45,107 bases of DNA from Mesobacillus zeae. GTDB taxonomy: Bacteria > Bacillota > Bacilli > Bacillales > Cytobacillaceae. Shown here one piece after another: positions 1 to 8,613 of this stretch (its first letter is position 1; each line of letters opens with the position of its first letter). The stretch spans positions 1 to 45,107 of the forward strand of contig NZ_QWVT01000039.1 in the NCBI RefSeq assembly GCF_003570705.1, in the 5' to 3' direction. The position numbers and the translations under genes are program-made. The notes under the pieces are model-generated. The model was given only the letters and a program-made list of their open reading frames with translations, was not told the origin of the DNA and ran no database searches.

Positions 1-50
1 ATATTCTGGATGACCTTATAATACGATAGGGCGCAAGAATTGAACATTAA

Positions 51-77
51 TGGACTGTTTTAGCAGTCCATTTTCTT
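51..77 (+). terminator. Rho-independent terminator of an upstream gene
   Basis: A perfect 7-bp stem (TGGACTG / CAGTCCA) with a 6-nt loop is followed by TTTTCTTGT. It probably ends a transcript that enters from outside the window. Confidence 0.6.
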
Positions 78-119
78 GTCCTTAATGACGTTAAAGGGCT
101 GTTGAAAGGAGGAGACGCT

Positions 120-695
120 GTGGAGCTAATATTTATTAGACATGGGCAAGGCGAACACACCTTGGATTTACCAGCAAGTTTACAACTTATGGACCCTGGT
201 TTGACTAAAGATGGTGTTTCTCAAGCAAAATCACTACAAACTCAATTTACCTTAGCTGAAAGTGATATAGTGATCGTAAGTCCTATTAGACGGACTTTAC
301 AGACTGCTTACATTTGGAGCAATGACATTAATTGCAAAAAAATAGTTAGCCCTCTAGTATCACCAAGAATGTTTCCACAAAACCCAAAATGGAAAACACT
401 TCCTTGTGATAGGATTTTAAACAAGAAAGTGATTAAAGGAGCCTATCCTACATTCACTATTGATGAAGGGTTGCCAGAAGAGCTTTGGTCTTCTGGAATA
501 AATACTATGCCTGAACAAGAGTTTAATGTATTGGCAGAAAGTTTTCTTGAATGGTGCAGAAGCCAAAGTGTTGAACGGATATATGTGGTGTCACACGATG
601 GAACGATCACATCATACAGGCAATTCATTAGCGGGAAAAGACTAACTAGAAAAGACTTCCCAAAAGAAACTGGCTGGTTTAAACAATTATGTTAG
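120..695 (+). CDS. Histidine phosphatase superfamily protein
   Basis: A 191-residue protein with the RHG signature near its N-terminus (FIRHGQGEHT), which in this superfamily supplies the phosphorylated histidine. A second conserved histidine sits in VVSHDGTI near the C-terminus. These proteins are phosphomonoesterases or phosphoglycerate-mutase-like enzymes acting in the cytosol; the substrate cannot be told. The GTG at 120 is chosen because AAAGGAGG lies 7 bases before it. A TTG at 102 in the same frame would place the ribosome site inside the gene. It stands alone, with terminators on both sides. Confidence 0.85.
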   Translation: MELIFIRHGQGEHTLDLPASLQLMDPGLTKDGVSQAKSLQTQFTLAESDIVIVSPIRRTLQTAYIWSNDINCKKIVSPLVSPRMFPQNPKWKTLPCDRILNKKVIKGAYPTFTIDEGLPEELWSSGINTMPEQEFNVLAESFLEWCRSQSVERIYVVSHDGTITSYRQFISGKRLTRKDFPKETGWFKQLC

Positions 696-708
696 TCCTC
701 CATTATAG

Positions 709-745
709 GGCGCTTTCCTGCAGGAGGGAGTGCCTTTTTATTTTT
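709..745 (+). terminator. Terminator after the phosphatase gene
   Basis: An imperfect GC-rich hairpin (GGCGCTTTCC ... GGGAGTGCC) is followed by a long run of T (TTTTTATTTTTTTT). Confidence 0.7.
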
Positions 746-924
746 TTTGTTAGATTATTGAACAAGGATCATAGAACTAAATGGAAGATTAGTTGAATAT
801 GTGAATACTTTTATATTAATCCATATGGATTTTTTGAATAATTACGAACAAAACTAGTGAGTTTTGCTACAATTATTTGTAGCACCTTAAACAGAGGGAT
901 GAACAGTAGGAAGAGGTAAAATTA

Positions 925-1818
925 ATGACAAAATTTATGTACATATTTTGCTTGATTGTATGGGGACTTAATTTTATTGCGGTAAAAATTCAAGGAACAC
1001 CAGTAAGCTTGGAATTATCCTTAACTTATCGTTTAGTAATAACAGCCTTTTTATTTTTGGTTCTTGTTTGGTTCCTTCGCCCAAAGGGGAGACCGACAAG
1101 AAAAGATATCCCATTTGTAATGGTGTTTGGTATATGTAACTTTGCATTAAGCTACTTGTGCCTATATTACGCCACAATTTTGAGTTCTGCAGCAATCGTA
1201 ACACTGGTTTTTTCGTTAAAAGTGATTTTGACCCCGATAGCTCTCCGAATTTTTTTAAAAGAAAAATTACATTCACGGGTTTTAATTGGGGGGACTCTAG
1301 GTGTATCGGGCGTATGTATTCTTATCTATCCGACTATGGAAAATTTTCAAGGGTTCAATGACATAAAAGGAATTATGATCGCTTTCCTAGGTACACTTCT
1401 GACATCAGTTGGTGACGCCAGCTCGGCAAGAAATGCAAATCGAAAAGTTGATCCAATTTATGCAAATGCAATTGGATTTACAGTGGGCAGTATATTGATG
1501 GGGGCAATTGTATTGTTCCAAGGACAAGAATTTATAATTCCAACATCTGTTTCATACTTATCTGCGTTGCTATATTTAACTCTGGTTGCTTCATTTGCGG
1601 CATGGTTATTTTATTTGAAGCTTGTAGAAAAAATTGGAGGAGCCCAAAGCGGCTATATGGTCGCTCTTTTCCCAGCTATTGGTGGAGTGGCCTCTGTTTT
1701 AATCGGTGAGTCAGATCCATCAGTGTATTTGTTTGTTGGTTGCCTATCTAGCTGTATTGGCGCTGCAATTGCTTTAGGGTTTGGAATAAGAAATCAGAAT
1801 GTGAAGCTATCCGTGTAG
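925..1818 (+). CDS. EamA/DMT-family transporter
   Basis: A 297-residue protein made almost wholly of hydrophobic helices, consistent with the ten membrane segments of the drug/metabolite transporter family. It opens with the typical MYIFCLIVWGLNFIAVK segment and shows the two-fold EamA repeat (residues about 5-135 and 150-290). Members export small metabolites, amino acids or drugs across the cytoplasmic membrane; the substrate here is unknown. The ATG at 925 follows GAAGAGG. It is a single gene, and no partner genes adjoin it. Confidence 0.85.
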   Translation: MTKFMYIFCLIVWGLNFIAVKIQGTPVSLELSLTYRLVITAFLFLVLVWFLRPKGRPTRKDIPFVMVFGICNFALSYLCLYYATILSSAAIVTLVFSLKVILTPIALRIFLKEKLHSRVLIGGTLGVSGVCILIYPTMENFQGFNDIKGIMIAFLGTLLTSVGDASSARNANRKVDPIYANAIGFTVGSILMGAIVLFQGQEFIIPTSVSYLSALLYLTLVASFAAWLFYLKLVEKIGGAQSGYMVALFPAIGGVASVLIGESDPSVYLFVGCLSSCIGAAIALGFGIRNQNVKLSV

Positions 1819-1968
1819 GATTAATTAAGAAGGAATTTACTTATGAATTTAAAAATAGCACTCATTTAATGAATGGGTTCTCAGGTTATTGACAAAGAAT
1901 TCAGAAGAAAATCTAGCTATTTAACTTAATAAGCTTATTGAGCTAACCAGCTAATAGAAGCTATAGTA

Positions 1969-1984
1969 ATCTTCCACAATCGGG
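1969..1984. repeat. 16-base repeat, copy 1 (half of a hairpin)
   Basis: ATCTTCCACAATCGGG occurs here and again, identically, at 3871-3886. The second copy is completed to a perfect hairpin, whereas here the right arm is missing. Confidence 0.5.
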
Positions 1985-2002
1985 AGCTATTATGAATTAA
2001 CT

Positions 2003-2048
2003 AAAGCCTAATTTCTCGGTGTTAAAAGCGAGAAATTAGGCTTTTTGA
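2003..2048. terminator. Bidirectional terminator between convergent genes
   Basis: A perfect 16-bp stem (AAAGCCTAATTTCTCG and its complement) surrounds a 10-nt loop. T runs on one side and A on the other fit termination of both the DMT gene (+) and the L,D-transpeptidase gene (-). Confidence 0.85.
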
Positions 2049-2081
2049 TTTTCTTGGCAGGAAGTGTGAGAAACATCCTTC

Positions 2082-3524
2082 TTAATAAATAATAACAGGA
2101 TCGTATTTACTAAGATTATCATACACGGTTTTCATAATACTAGGGGGCGTGTTGACACAGCCGGCTGATCCAGCCGTAAGATAGGCATTACTTGCCCAGT
2201 CCTTCCGCCAGCTGGCATCGTGGAATCCTTGTCCATCATTCGTAAAGGGAGCCCAATAAGATACTTTAACGGAATAATTAGGATTACCTACTGCACTGCC
2301 CCTAAGAGTATGTGGTGATTGTTTATAAAGAATATACCAAACACCGGGATGTGTATCTTCCATGGTACTGTGTTTGCCTGTAACCACATTAGTTGTGACT
2401 ACTAATTGTCCATTTTTATAAATCCATATTCGCTGTTGTGCAATGGACACTTCAGCATACGTGTCACCGATGCCATTATTCGTGGTATTTTCGTAACCGA
2501 TGCCTTCATTGTTCCAGCCCTTTCCGTAAATATTAGAAGCAGAAATTGATTTCTCTCCTTTTTCAAAAGCTTCCTGAATTCTCGATGATTCTTTATCAGT
2601 ATTTATTGCCCAGCCATAGCCTTGACCTTTTACCGAAATGACCGAGCCTGAATGGCTCTTAAATGTAAAATTCTTATTTAATGTTGATTGGGAACGATTA
2701 ATTTCATCTATCTTGTTCTTAATGTCATTCGCTGTGATTGTAACCTTCAAATCTTTTGACACAGAGGCATTTTTAATTAATTCACTGGCTTTTAAAGTAT
2801 GCACTTTGTCCTGTATTGTATAATCTACTGTTTGTTGAAGAAAATCCTGTAGTGTTTTCTCTTCATTTTTTACAATTGGATTGTCTTCTTTAATCGGTTG
2901 TAAATATACAGGGTTCAGATGGATGTCACTTTTATAATCCTGTTTATCGTAATCCTTCAATAGACTGGTGACATCATACTGTTCACCATTAATACTATTG
3001 GAGATGACAATTTTACCCTGTTCCAATTTCGCCTCCGCATCTTGGGGTGCTTTTAAGCTCTTATTCATGGATAGGAGCTTTTCTTCTACTTGCTTTTTCA
3101 TCGTTTGACTGCGAAACTGATCCGCCTCTTTGGGTATCAATGAATAATTTTTTCCCTTTGAGGATGGAAAAAATGTCCACTGGCTTTTCAATAATTTCTT
3201 AACCTCAGGCAGATCTTTATCCGTAAATACCATCTGCGTATCTTTTTCATCTAAAATTTGTTGGTTTCCGACATAGACTCTGTTTTTTAATTCAGCTGTT
3301 TTTAATTTATTTATTACCTGATTAGCAGTCAGTCCACCGACTTTTGTATCATTAATCGTAATTTGCGAATTGAACCTGGTTGCCTGATAATAGCTAATTC
3401 CCGCAAATAGGAGTGCAATAATAATGATAATTCCAATTACAATAAAATTACGGTTTGCACGCCGTTTGAATCGGTTACTCCGTTTTGTATTAATTTCTTC
3501 AACTGTTTCATTTACCGTATTCAT
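2082..3524 (-). CDS. Membrane-anchored L,D-transpeptidase (YkuD domain)
   Basis: A 480-residue protein. A basic N-terminus (residues 1-25) precedes one membrane helix (about 27-46). A long extracellular stretch follows that resembles the paired PG_binding_4 (VanW-type) domains. The YkuD catalytic domain fills the last 130 residues, with the active-site cysteine in SAGCVNTPP and a conserved histidine in GFHDASW. Such enzymes form 3-3 cross-links in peptidoglycan or anchor proteins to it, outside the membrane. Length and domain order are normal for the family. The gene is monocistronic and converges on the DMT transporter, sharing its terminator. Confidence 0.9.
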   Translation of the reverse strand: MNTVNETVEEINTKRSNRFKRRANRNFIVIGIIIIIALLFAGISYYQATRFNSQITINDTKVGGLTANQVINKLKTAELKNRVYVGNQQILDEKDTQMVFTDKDLPEVKKLLKSQWTFFPSSKGKNYSLIPKEADQFRSQTMKKQVEEKLLSMNKSLKAPQDAEAKLEQGKIVISNSINGEQYDVTSLLKDYDKQDYKSDIHLNPVYLQPIKEDNPIVKNEEKTLQDFLQQTVDYTIQDKVHTLKASELIKNASVSKDLKVTITANDIKNKIDEINRSQSTLNKNFTFKSHSGSVISVKGQGYGWAINTDKESSRIQEAFEKGEKSISASNIYGKGWNNEGIGYENTTNNGIGDTYAEVSIAQQRIWIYKNGQLVVTTNVVTGKHSTMEDTHPGVWYILYKQSPHTLRGSAVGNPNYSVKVSYWAPFTNDGQGFHDASWRKDWASNAYLTAGSAGCVNTPPSIMKTVYDNLSKYDPVIIY

Positions 3525-3913
3525 AAATATTCCCTCCGCTACCTGGTAACCCAGATATCAACGTTCTCCAACTTTAAACTTGTGGAATTTCACCAAAGAC
3601 TTTTAATTAGTTTACCTTACTATAAAGTTTATTACTATTATATTACTAAATGTTACGGTGTGGAATTTGTCACAATTTGTATAAAAGAGGAAATTTTATA
3701 GTTGTATCTAATACAGCATACGAAGAAGAACTATTTATAAAATGTCAATATTGAAGAAAAAGAGAATTAAGGATAAGGGGTATTAATTTGAAACATTAAA
3801 GAGGATGATAAGCTTTCTTCAACTAAAGGATACAAGAGTTGAAGATCAATTTCGTCGACATACCCTATCGATCTTCCACAATCGGGCGCGATTGTGGAGT
3901 AACACAAGTAGAA
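3525..3913. other. Intergenic stretch, no gene seen
   Basis: AT-rich sequence upstream of the L,D-transpeptidase, presumably carrying its promoter. It contains the hairpin repeat at 3871-3897. I see no convincing open reading frame or further structure. Confidence 0.5.
3871..3897. repeat. 16-base repeat, copy 2, complete hairpin
   Basis: ATCTTCCACAATCGGG is identical to 1969-1984. Here CCACAATCG (3876-3884) pairs perfectly with CGATTGTGG (3889-3897) across a 4-nt loop. No T run follows, so it is not a typical terminator. It may be a small dispersed palindromic repeat. Confidence 0.5.
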
Positions 3914-4025
3914 AATGATTAAACTTTTTTATAAAACCGAAACATAAATCTGCTGGATTCTTTTTATTTACCGTAGAATACGGGTTAACACGATATTATT
4001 AATAAAATTTTATTTTAAAGCTACA
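3914..4025 (-). mobile_element. Solo, eroded Tn7-like transposon end
   Basis: This stretch aligns with the right-hand end of the element at 35562-40358: both carry AAACTTTTTTATAAAA, then CGAAACATAAA and CTGCTGGAT, later TCTTTTTATTTACC, and both finish in GCTACA. About 40 bases present in the other copy are missing here between two GGAT/TTC points. Read inward from 4025 it starts TGTAGCTTTAAAATAAA, against TGTAGCTTAGAAATAAA in the intact copy. The 5' end of the LacD fragment abuts it, so an insertion or deletion linked to this end probably destroyed that gene. No partner end was found upstream. Confidence 0.65.
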
Positions 4026-4241
4026 AAAGAAAAAAGCGCAGATGGCATTAAAGTGCTTTTATACTACGGTGTCGATCAGTCAGTTGAAATTAATGACCAA
4101 AAGAAAGCATTCATCGAACGGGTAGGCAGTGAATGTTTGGGAGAAGGACTCCCATTTTTTCTTGAAATCCTGACATCCGACGAAAAAGTAGAAGATACAA
4201 AAAGTATCGATTTCGCCAAGGTTAAACCGGAAAGCTCTTAA
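4026..4241 (+). pseudogene. Tagatose-1,6-bisphosphate aldolase (LacD-like) fragment
   Basis: About 70 residues in one frame read KVLLYYGVDQSVEINDQKK, then ERVGSEC and LPFFLEILT, then DFAKVKP. This matches the central part of LacD-type class I aldolases, which cleave tagatose 1,6-bisphosphate. Both the N-terminal and C-terminal parts are gone. The left edge is a Tn7-like end, and the right edge runs into a LacC-like fragment in another frame. It cannot be functional. Confidence 0.7.
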
Positions 4242-4458
4242 TCCAGTTGGCTTAGGTGATTCTGTCATTGCCGGTTTTGCGGCTGGAATGGGCAGAGGGT
4301 ATACCTATTCCCAAATGATAAAATATGCATTTGCAATGGGAGCGTCGAATGCTGCAGAGAAAGAAACAGGAAAAATAAGCTTACAATATGTGGAGAAATT
4401 GTTGTCCGAAATTGAAATAGAAACTTTTATTCAACTTAATGAAGAGAAAATACAATAA
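4240..4458 (+). pseudogene. Tagatose-6-phosphate kinase (LacC/PfkB family) C-terminal fragment
   Basis: The frame reads NPVGLGDSVIAGFAAGMGRG, with the PfkB signature around the catalytic aspartate (GxGDS). It continues to a LacC-like tail (SNAAEKETGKISLQYVEKL) and a stop at 4456-4458. Only the last 73 codons remain, fused directly to the LacD piece. LacC and LacD act in sequence on tagatose 6-phosphate, so this is the scar of one operon. Confidence 0.7.
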
Positions 4459-4605
4459 CAAAAATTGATTTCCATGCTATCCTCCTGAAGGCGAGTAGTT
4501 ATTAAAACAACCTGTAAAAGAAGTTCAATAAAAGGACGTAATTATTAACAGAAAGTGGTTGCGAACTATTGTACAGGATGGTAGAGTAAAGCTTCACCGA
4601 GTTGA

Positions 4606-4618
4606 CCGGTTAACCGAT
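4606..4618. promoter_or_regulatory. Candidate GntR operator
   Basis: A 10-bp perfect palindrome, CGGTTAACCG (4607-4616), lies about 30 bases before the start of the GntR gene, where autoregulatory operators of this family usually sit. There is no direct evidence of binding. Confidence 0.35.
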
Positions 4619-4648
4619 TAATAAGGGAGGCGAGAAAGGAGGAGTAGC

Positions 4649-5371
4649 ATGGAAATTCCAAAGTACCTGGAAATTAAGAATGATATTAAGGATAAAATCA
4701 TTAATGGCGTCTTTGTACCTGGAGAGAAGATTTACTCAGAAAATGAATTAAAGAAACAATATGGAGTTAGCAGCACAACAGTTGTAAAAGCAATTCAGGA
4801 ATTGGTGAACGAAGGATATCTGACAAGACGGCAAGGAACCGGAACGTTCGTCAGAAGGTCAATGATGAATAAGGAAGTCATCCTGGATGAAAATACACAT
4901 CATCCCAAAGGGGAAAACAGGCTGGAAGAGAGCATCCAGGTCAAATCCATCACTGAAATAACCAGTGAGGAGGTAGCGGAAAAGCTAGGGATTGACAAAG
5001 CTGATAAAATCATCCACTTTGTTCGTGTACGGTATATAAACAAAGAACCGTGGAATATCCAAAATACGTATATTGCAAAAAAAAATCTAAAGGATATTGA
5101 CCTGGACAATCACAAACAGTTTAATTCCATTTCAAATACAGTTAAATCGCTTCTGAAAATTGATACTCTGAATGAGTCAATGAAGGAACGGATTTCGATT
5201 GCATATCCTCCTCCGGGTATAGTGAAACAACATTTCGGTCTCGAAAAGGACCTACCGGTTTATCATATTAAGAGAATCACGTACTATCCGGAGAAAACAC
5301 CTTTTGAGTATGTTGAAACCTTCATTCATTATGAATATTATTCTTTAGGCATCACGAGAAATAAAAAATAA
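4649..5371 (+). CDS. GntR-family transcriptional regulator with UTRA domain
   Basis: A 240-residue protein. The N-terminal winged helix (about 1-70) shows IPKYLEIKNDIKDKI, GEKIYSENELKKQYGVSSTTV and GYLTRRQGTGTFV. The C-terminal UTRA effector domain (about 90-235) senses sugar phosphates in relatives. AAAGGAGG precedes the ATG at 4649. It is intact, although the genes on both sides (LacD/LacC before, GH88/PL8 after) are ruins. It probably once controlled an amino-sugar or glycosaminoglycan locus, and may now be an orphan. Confidence 0.9.
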   Translation: MEIPKYLEIKNDIKDKIINGVFVPGEKIYSENELKKQYGVSSTTVVKAIQELVNEGYLTRRQGTGTFVRRSMMNKEVILDENTHHPKGENRLEESIQVKSITEITSEEVAEKLGIDKADKIIHFVRVRYINKEPWNIQNTYIAKKNLKDIDLDNHKQFNSISNTVKSLLKIDTLNESMKERISIAYPPPGIVKQHFGLEKDLPVYHIKRITYYPEKTPFEYVETFIHYEYYSLGITRNKK

Positions 5372-5387
5372 GAAAGGACCTGAGACA

Positions 5388-5602
5388 TTGATTAAAACGG
5401 AACAGCTTCAATAGTTACATCTATTCAGCAAAATTGATAGACTCACAAAGGAAGAGGTGAAAACAGCGCTTGATGAGGCGATAAACAAAATCGATAGAAA
5501 CACGGAGATTCTTGGAGAGGAGTTCCCAGTACCCGCAACCAGAAACAATCTCTATGCTGCCATGGACAATACCGAATGGACAAATGGCTTCTGGACAGGT
5601 GT
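5388..5602 (+). pseudogene. Unsaturated glucuronyl hydrolase (GH88) N-terminal remnant
   Basis: A TTG start with AGAAAGGA before it opens a frame (IKTEQLQ) that hits TAG at 5412-5414. It continues as TKEEVKTALDEAINKIDRN ... PATRNNLYAAMDNTEWTNGF, the conserved N-terminus of GH88 enzymes, which remove unsaturated uronic acid from glycosaminoglycan disaccharides. At about 5600 the reading jumps into unrelated Big2-domain sequence. The gene has a nonsense codon and has lost about 80 percent of its length. Its start 16 bases after the GntR stop suggests it was the next gene of that operon. Confidence 0.7.
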
Positions 5603-6268
5603 CCAATTTGTCATTAAAGAAAATTGAATCTGTTGAAAGTGTCAAATTCCACAAGAATCAAATGGAATTAATGGTGGGAGAAACTAGGCAGCTAGAATTT
5701 GACATTGTTCCTACCGATTCAACAGAAATGATTTAGTCTGGGAATCCAACAATGAACAGGCAGTTTCGGTAGACAAAGGTATCGTTCAGGAGACGAAGCC
5801 AGGGACGGCAGTAATCACGGTCAATTCTCCCGACAGAAAAGTGAGCGCAAGCATGACTGCTACAGTACAACCTAACGAAAACCAGATATCTGTCCTTCCA
5901 GGTTATGAAAAAGACTAGCAAGTAAAAAAAGGTGAAATCCACTTGCTGTTCAACCGGACATTACTCGATGATTTCACAACAATGTCGGATATAATGACGA
6001 TATTGCTTACTATAAAAATGGCGTTTTAGTTGGGCAATCACCGGGTGCAACAACTATCAGGATTTTTGATTCAAACTGCAGTCCAGCAGGGGAAATTCAT
6101 GTCCAGGTGTAGGAAGCGGAAGAAGATCAGTACGATATAATGCGTCATCGATGGGAACAGTTGCTAACCGGGAATACGTATTTTAATAATAATAATCCAG
6201 TGAGGGTTTCCCTTCAACAGGATAAAGACAAAATCGCTGAAAGAGGTCTTTCAGAGGACAGCCTATAA
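5603..6268 (+). pseudogene. Big2-domain polysaccharide lyase (PL8-like) remnant
   Basis: Pieces in several frames read as one broken protein. A Big2 (bacterial Ig-like) domain starts VESVKFHKNQMELMVGETRQ, shifts frame at about 5733 and continues VWESNNEQAVSVDKG ... GTAVITV. A second Ig-like piece follows (about 5980-6110, SPGATTIRIFD). Last comes EEDQYDIMRHRWEQLLTGN, which resembles the start of the catalytic domain of PL8 hyaluronate/chondroitin lyases. Stops and shifts rule out function. With GH88 it points to former degradation of hyaluronan or chondroitin. The PL8 assignment is the weakest part. Confidence 0.55.
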
Positions 6269-6485
6269 CCGGTTCCATAGATGCTAAGGAAGAATTGTGC
6301 GTTGTAAAGCAACATTTCTCCTGTTATGGGATATGTTCTTTCTATCTACTTTAACAGTAATTATTTTCTAAATAAGTGCTGGTGGATTCGTATTTTCTGT
6401 TTGAATTCGGAGCAATCCTGTCTAGATCTGAATGAAGTACTCTTACATTCTGGTCATTTAGTTTCTCGGAGGGAGAACAGTCTCT
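6269..6485. other. Intergenic stretch, nothing recognised
   Basis: AT-rich sequence between the lyase remnant and the small membrane protein on the other strand. I see no gene, clear hairpin or repeat. Confidence 0.4.
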
Positions 6486-6671
6486 TTATATAGGCTCTAG
6501 TTCACGCTTGATTTTTTCTTCCTGAGTTTGTACCTCCACCATTACCCAATTTTCTTTCAAAGGAAAAAATGTAAAATTTAGTCCCTGTAGTAAAAAACCT
6601 TGTTCTGCTACAACGAAGGAAAGAACGATTGCAAATACCCCAGTAGCTACCAGTATTAATACCCATTGCAC
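6486..6671 (-). CDS. Small membrane protein, unknown
   Basis: About 61 residues, with one strong hydrophobic helix at the N-terminus (QWVLILVATGVFAIVLSFVVA) and a charged tail (QTQEEKIKRELEPI). I do not recognise the family. An AAAGGAGG lies at 6690-6683. The GTG at 6671 is 11 bases downstream of it, whereas the GTG at 6683 overlaps it, so the later start is preferred. The TTG at 6680 is another option. Confidence 0.5.
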   Translation of the reverse strand: MQWVLILVATGVFAIVLSFVVAEQGFLLQGLNFTFFPLKENWVMVEVQTQEEKIKRELEPI

Positions 6672-6767
6672 TTTCCACAACACCTCCTTTTTTGTTTTAA
6701 GATAAAATGAAGTAACATTAAAGATATATTTACGAGAAGTAATCCATCATCCGAGAGGGGGAGATTT

Positions 6768-7105
6768 TTGAAAAAACCATTTAACCGGTGTGAACACACA
6801 TCGTTCAAAATGGAAGGGGACTTTTGCGCCGATCCTTTTTGGTGCAGGGATTGCGGGGAAAATCTTGACTTGGAAGATTTCCCTTTTTCGAGGGAGCTTC
6901 ACGAGGAACTGGATTCTTGGAGTTCTGCATACGGCCAATGGATGGATATGGAAAGAGAAACATTAAAAAAAATGGTCTTGAACTAGAGGAGAATTACAAT
7001 AAAAGGGGATTGCAGCTTTTTGAAGAAGTGAAGAAGCAGTTTGGCAATGATTGCATCATCACTTTTCAGCCTTCTCAATCAGGACAATGGTACAAGTTAA
7101 AATAA
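6768..7105 (+). pseudogene. Cys-containing small cytosolic protein, frameshifted
   Basis: The first frame from the TTG at 6768 (GAGGGGGAG before it) reads NRCEHTSFKMEGDFCADPFW, then CRDCGENLDLEDFPF, a likely zinc-knuckle-type C/H pattern. It stops at 6986. The next frame continues without a break in sense: ELEENYNKRGLQLFEEVKKQ up to 7105. One extra A in the run of eight A at 6965-6972 would join them into a protein of about 112 residues. Either the gene is broken by a one-base deletion or this is a homopolymer sequencing error. I do not know the function. Confidence 0.6.
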
Positions 7106-7114
7106 TAGAACTAT

Positions 7115-7153
7115 AAAAGCCCCTCTTGATTCCAGCTTTGGAGGGGCTTTTTG
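7115..7153. terminator. Bidirectional terminator
   Basis: A 10-bp perfect stem, AAAGCCCCTC / GAGGGGCTTT, with T on the right and A on the left, between convergent genes. Confidence 0.85.
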
Positions 7154-7160
7154 TGTTTAG

Positions 7161-8375
7161 TTAGCGCACGATCTTCTCATGCTTCTTGGTTGCATCAATT
7201 GGGGCAGGGGCCGTGCTTTGGTCATTGGCAGTCAAGTCGATGCCGTAATCCTTGGCGAACACCATATGGGTCTCAACAAGGACGTTTTCTGTATTCTCAT
7301 CAAGGTTAAATACTCGGGCTCCCCGCAGTCTGTTGCGGTCGGCACCCGGGAGGCCGTACGCGCCGAATCCGGTACTCCCTGCGTATCCCAGCAGTACACC
7401 GTAATAGTTGCCCGAATACGTATTTACATGGTCATGTCCGCAAAAGACTCCCTTTACATCGCCCCTGTCCAGTATGGCAGAGAACATGCCGCTATTCACC
7501 GGTCCAAGACATTCATCTTCGTTTCTTTCGCCAGTGATTCCATGCTTCTTCACTGCGTTTTCATGGTGGGCAGCAGTCCGGCCGTCAACGCTTCCAAACC
7601 ACATGTAGCGATGCTCCCAAAGGGGAATATGGACATACATGAGTGAAGGAATTTTCCTGCCGAATTGTTTTTCAATCTTCTTTGAAGTTTCGGCGTACCA
7701 GTTCACCTGATTGAAGCGCAGCCAGTCCCACGTAGGATAACCCTTGAAATCTTGTCCGCCAATCGTTTGCGGTGCATATCGTCCGCCGTCCATGAGCCAT
7801 AGGTTGAAAGCTGCATCGTTGCCTTTTGAGTTTCTAATCAATAGATTCATATTGCCCGTTCCCGTTACACCCTTTGAGCTTGGCTGGTTCATATTATACT
7901 TGTACGACATATAAAGCTTAAGCATGTCCTCTTCATTAAGTCCGCTTTTCGGAGTGGAATCCTCATCATGGTTTCCGTATGTAATCGCCCACTTGATGCT
8001 CCTTTTCTCCATAGGCTGAGCCACATTATTAATTGCTTGCTTCATTTCATTTGGCGTATCGCAGCCGCCGGTAATATTATCGCCGTTCAGGACAACAAAG
8101 TCCGGCTTTTCAGTATCCAGTACTTTTTCCATCAATTGGACTGTCCGTCTGTCAATATTCTCGTCATCCTGTGTGTCATTGAACTGGACAATCTTAAACT
8201 TTCCGTCTTTCTTAAATTGAAGCTTCATATCCATGTTTTCAAATGCATGCGCCTCCTTGCTTAGAAAATCAACCGGGAGTCCGGCTGATCCCAACGTTAA
8301 TGCCAGTGTACTCATACCGCCGATTTTAATAAATTTACGCCTATTAATTGATGGGGAAACTTCTTTATTGTCCAA
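7161..8375 (-). CDS. Tat-exported calcineurin-like metallophosphoesterase
   Basis: A 404-residue protein with a twin-arginine signal (INRRKFIKIGGMSTLALTLG, cleavage near AHA at about 44). The metallophosphoesterase signatures follow: FNDTQD, VLNGDNI, TYGNHDEDS and CGHDHVN, which in the family bind two metal ions. It should act outside the membrane as a phosphomono- or phosphodiesterase; the substrate is unknown. The gene stands alone. The Tat signal matches the metal-loaded, folded export usual for this fold. Confidence 0.9.
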   Translation of the reverse strand: MDNKEVSPSINRRKFIKIGGMSTLALTLGSAGLPVDFLSKEAHAFENMDMKLQFKKDGKFKIVQFNDTQDDENIDRRTVQLMEKVLDTEKPDFVVLNGDNITGGCDTPNEMKQAINNVAQPMEKRSIKWAITYGNHDEDSTPKSGLNEEDMLKLYMSYKYNMNQPSSKGVTGTGNMNLLIRNSKGNDAAFNLWLMDGGRYAPQTIGGQDFKGYPTWDWLRFNQVNWYAETSKKIEKQFGRKIPSLMYVHIPLWEHRYMWFGSVDGRTAAHHENAVKKHGITGERNEDECLGPVNSGMFSAILDRGDVKGVFCGHDHVNTYSGNYYGVLLGYAGSTGFGAYGLPGADRNRLRGARVFNLDENTENVLVETHMVFAKDYGIDLTANDQSTAPAPIDATKKHEKIVR

Positions 8376-8557
8376 AATGCCTCGCCTCCATAATTGTTTA
8401 ATCTTTAATAGATTAGCAAAGCAAATTTAACGGGCTGTTGAACTTTTGTAAATAAACGATAATCTATCATTAAGTTTTCAAGTTTTAGATACGCTTGAAA
8501 GGTAGGAAAAGTTAATGACGGCAAAAGTGTAGTATAACCTGCAGAAAACTGCCAAGA

Positions 8558-8594
8558 CAAAAAAATCGCCGTTACCAAGTTTAGTAATGACGAT
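8558..8594 (-). terminator. Terminator of the symporter operon
   Basis: Read on the minus strand, an 11-bp stem (8594-8584 with 8575-8565, two G-U pairs) is followed by seven T. Confidence 0.75.
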
Positions 8595-8613
8595 CTTTAC
8601 CAAAATTTGCTCG

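Noticed and set aside
7179-7646. Long open frames antisense to the metallophosphoesterase, the symporter and other genes
   Set aside because: They lie fully opposite well-supported genes, lack ribosome sites and show no domain pattern.
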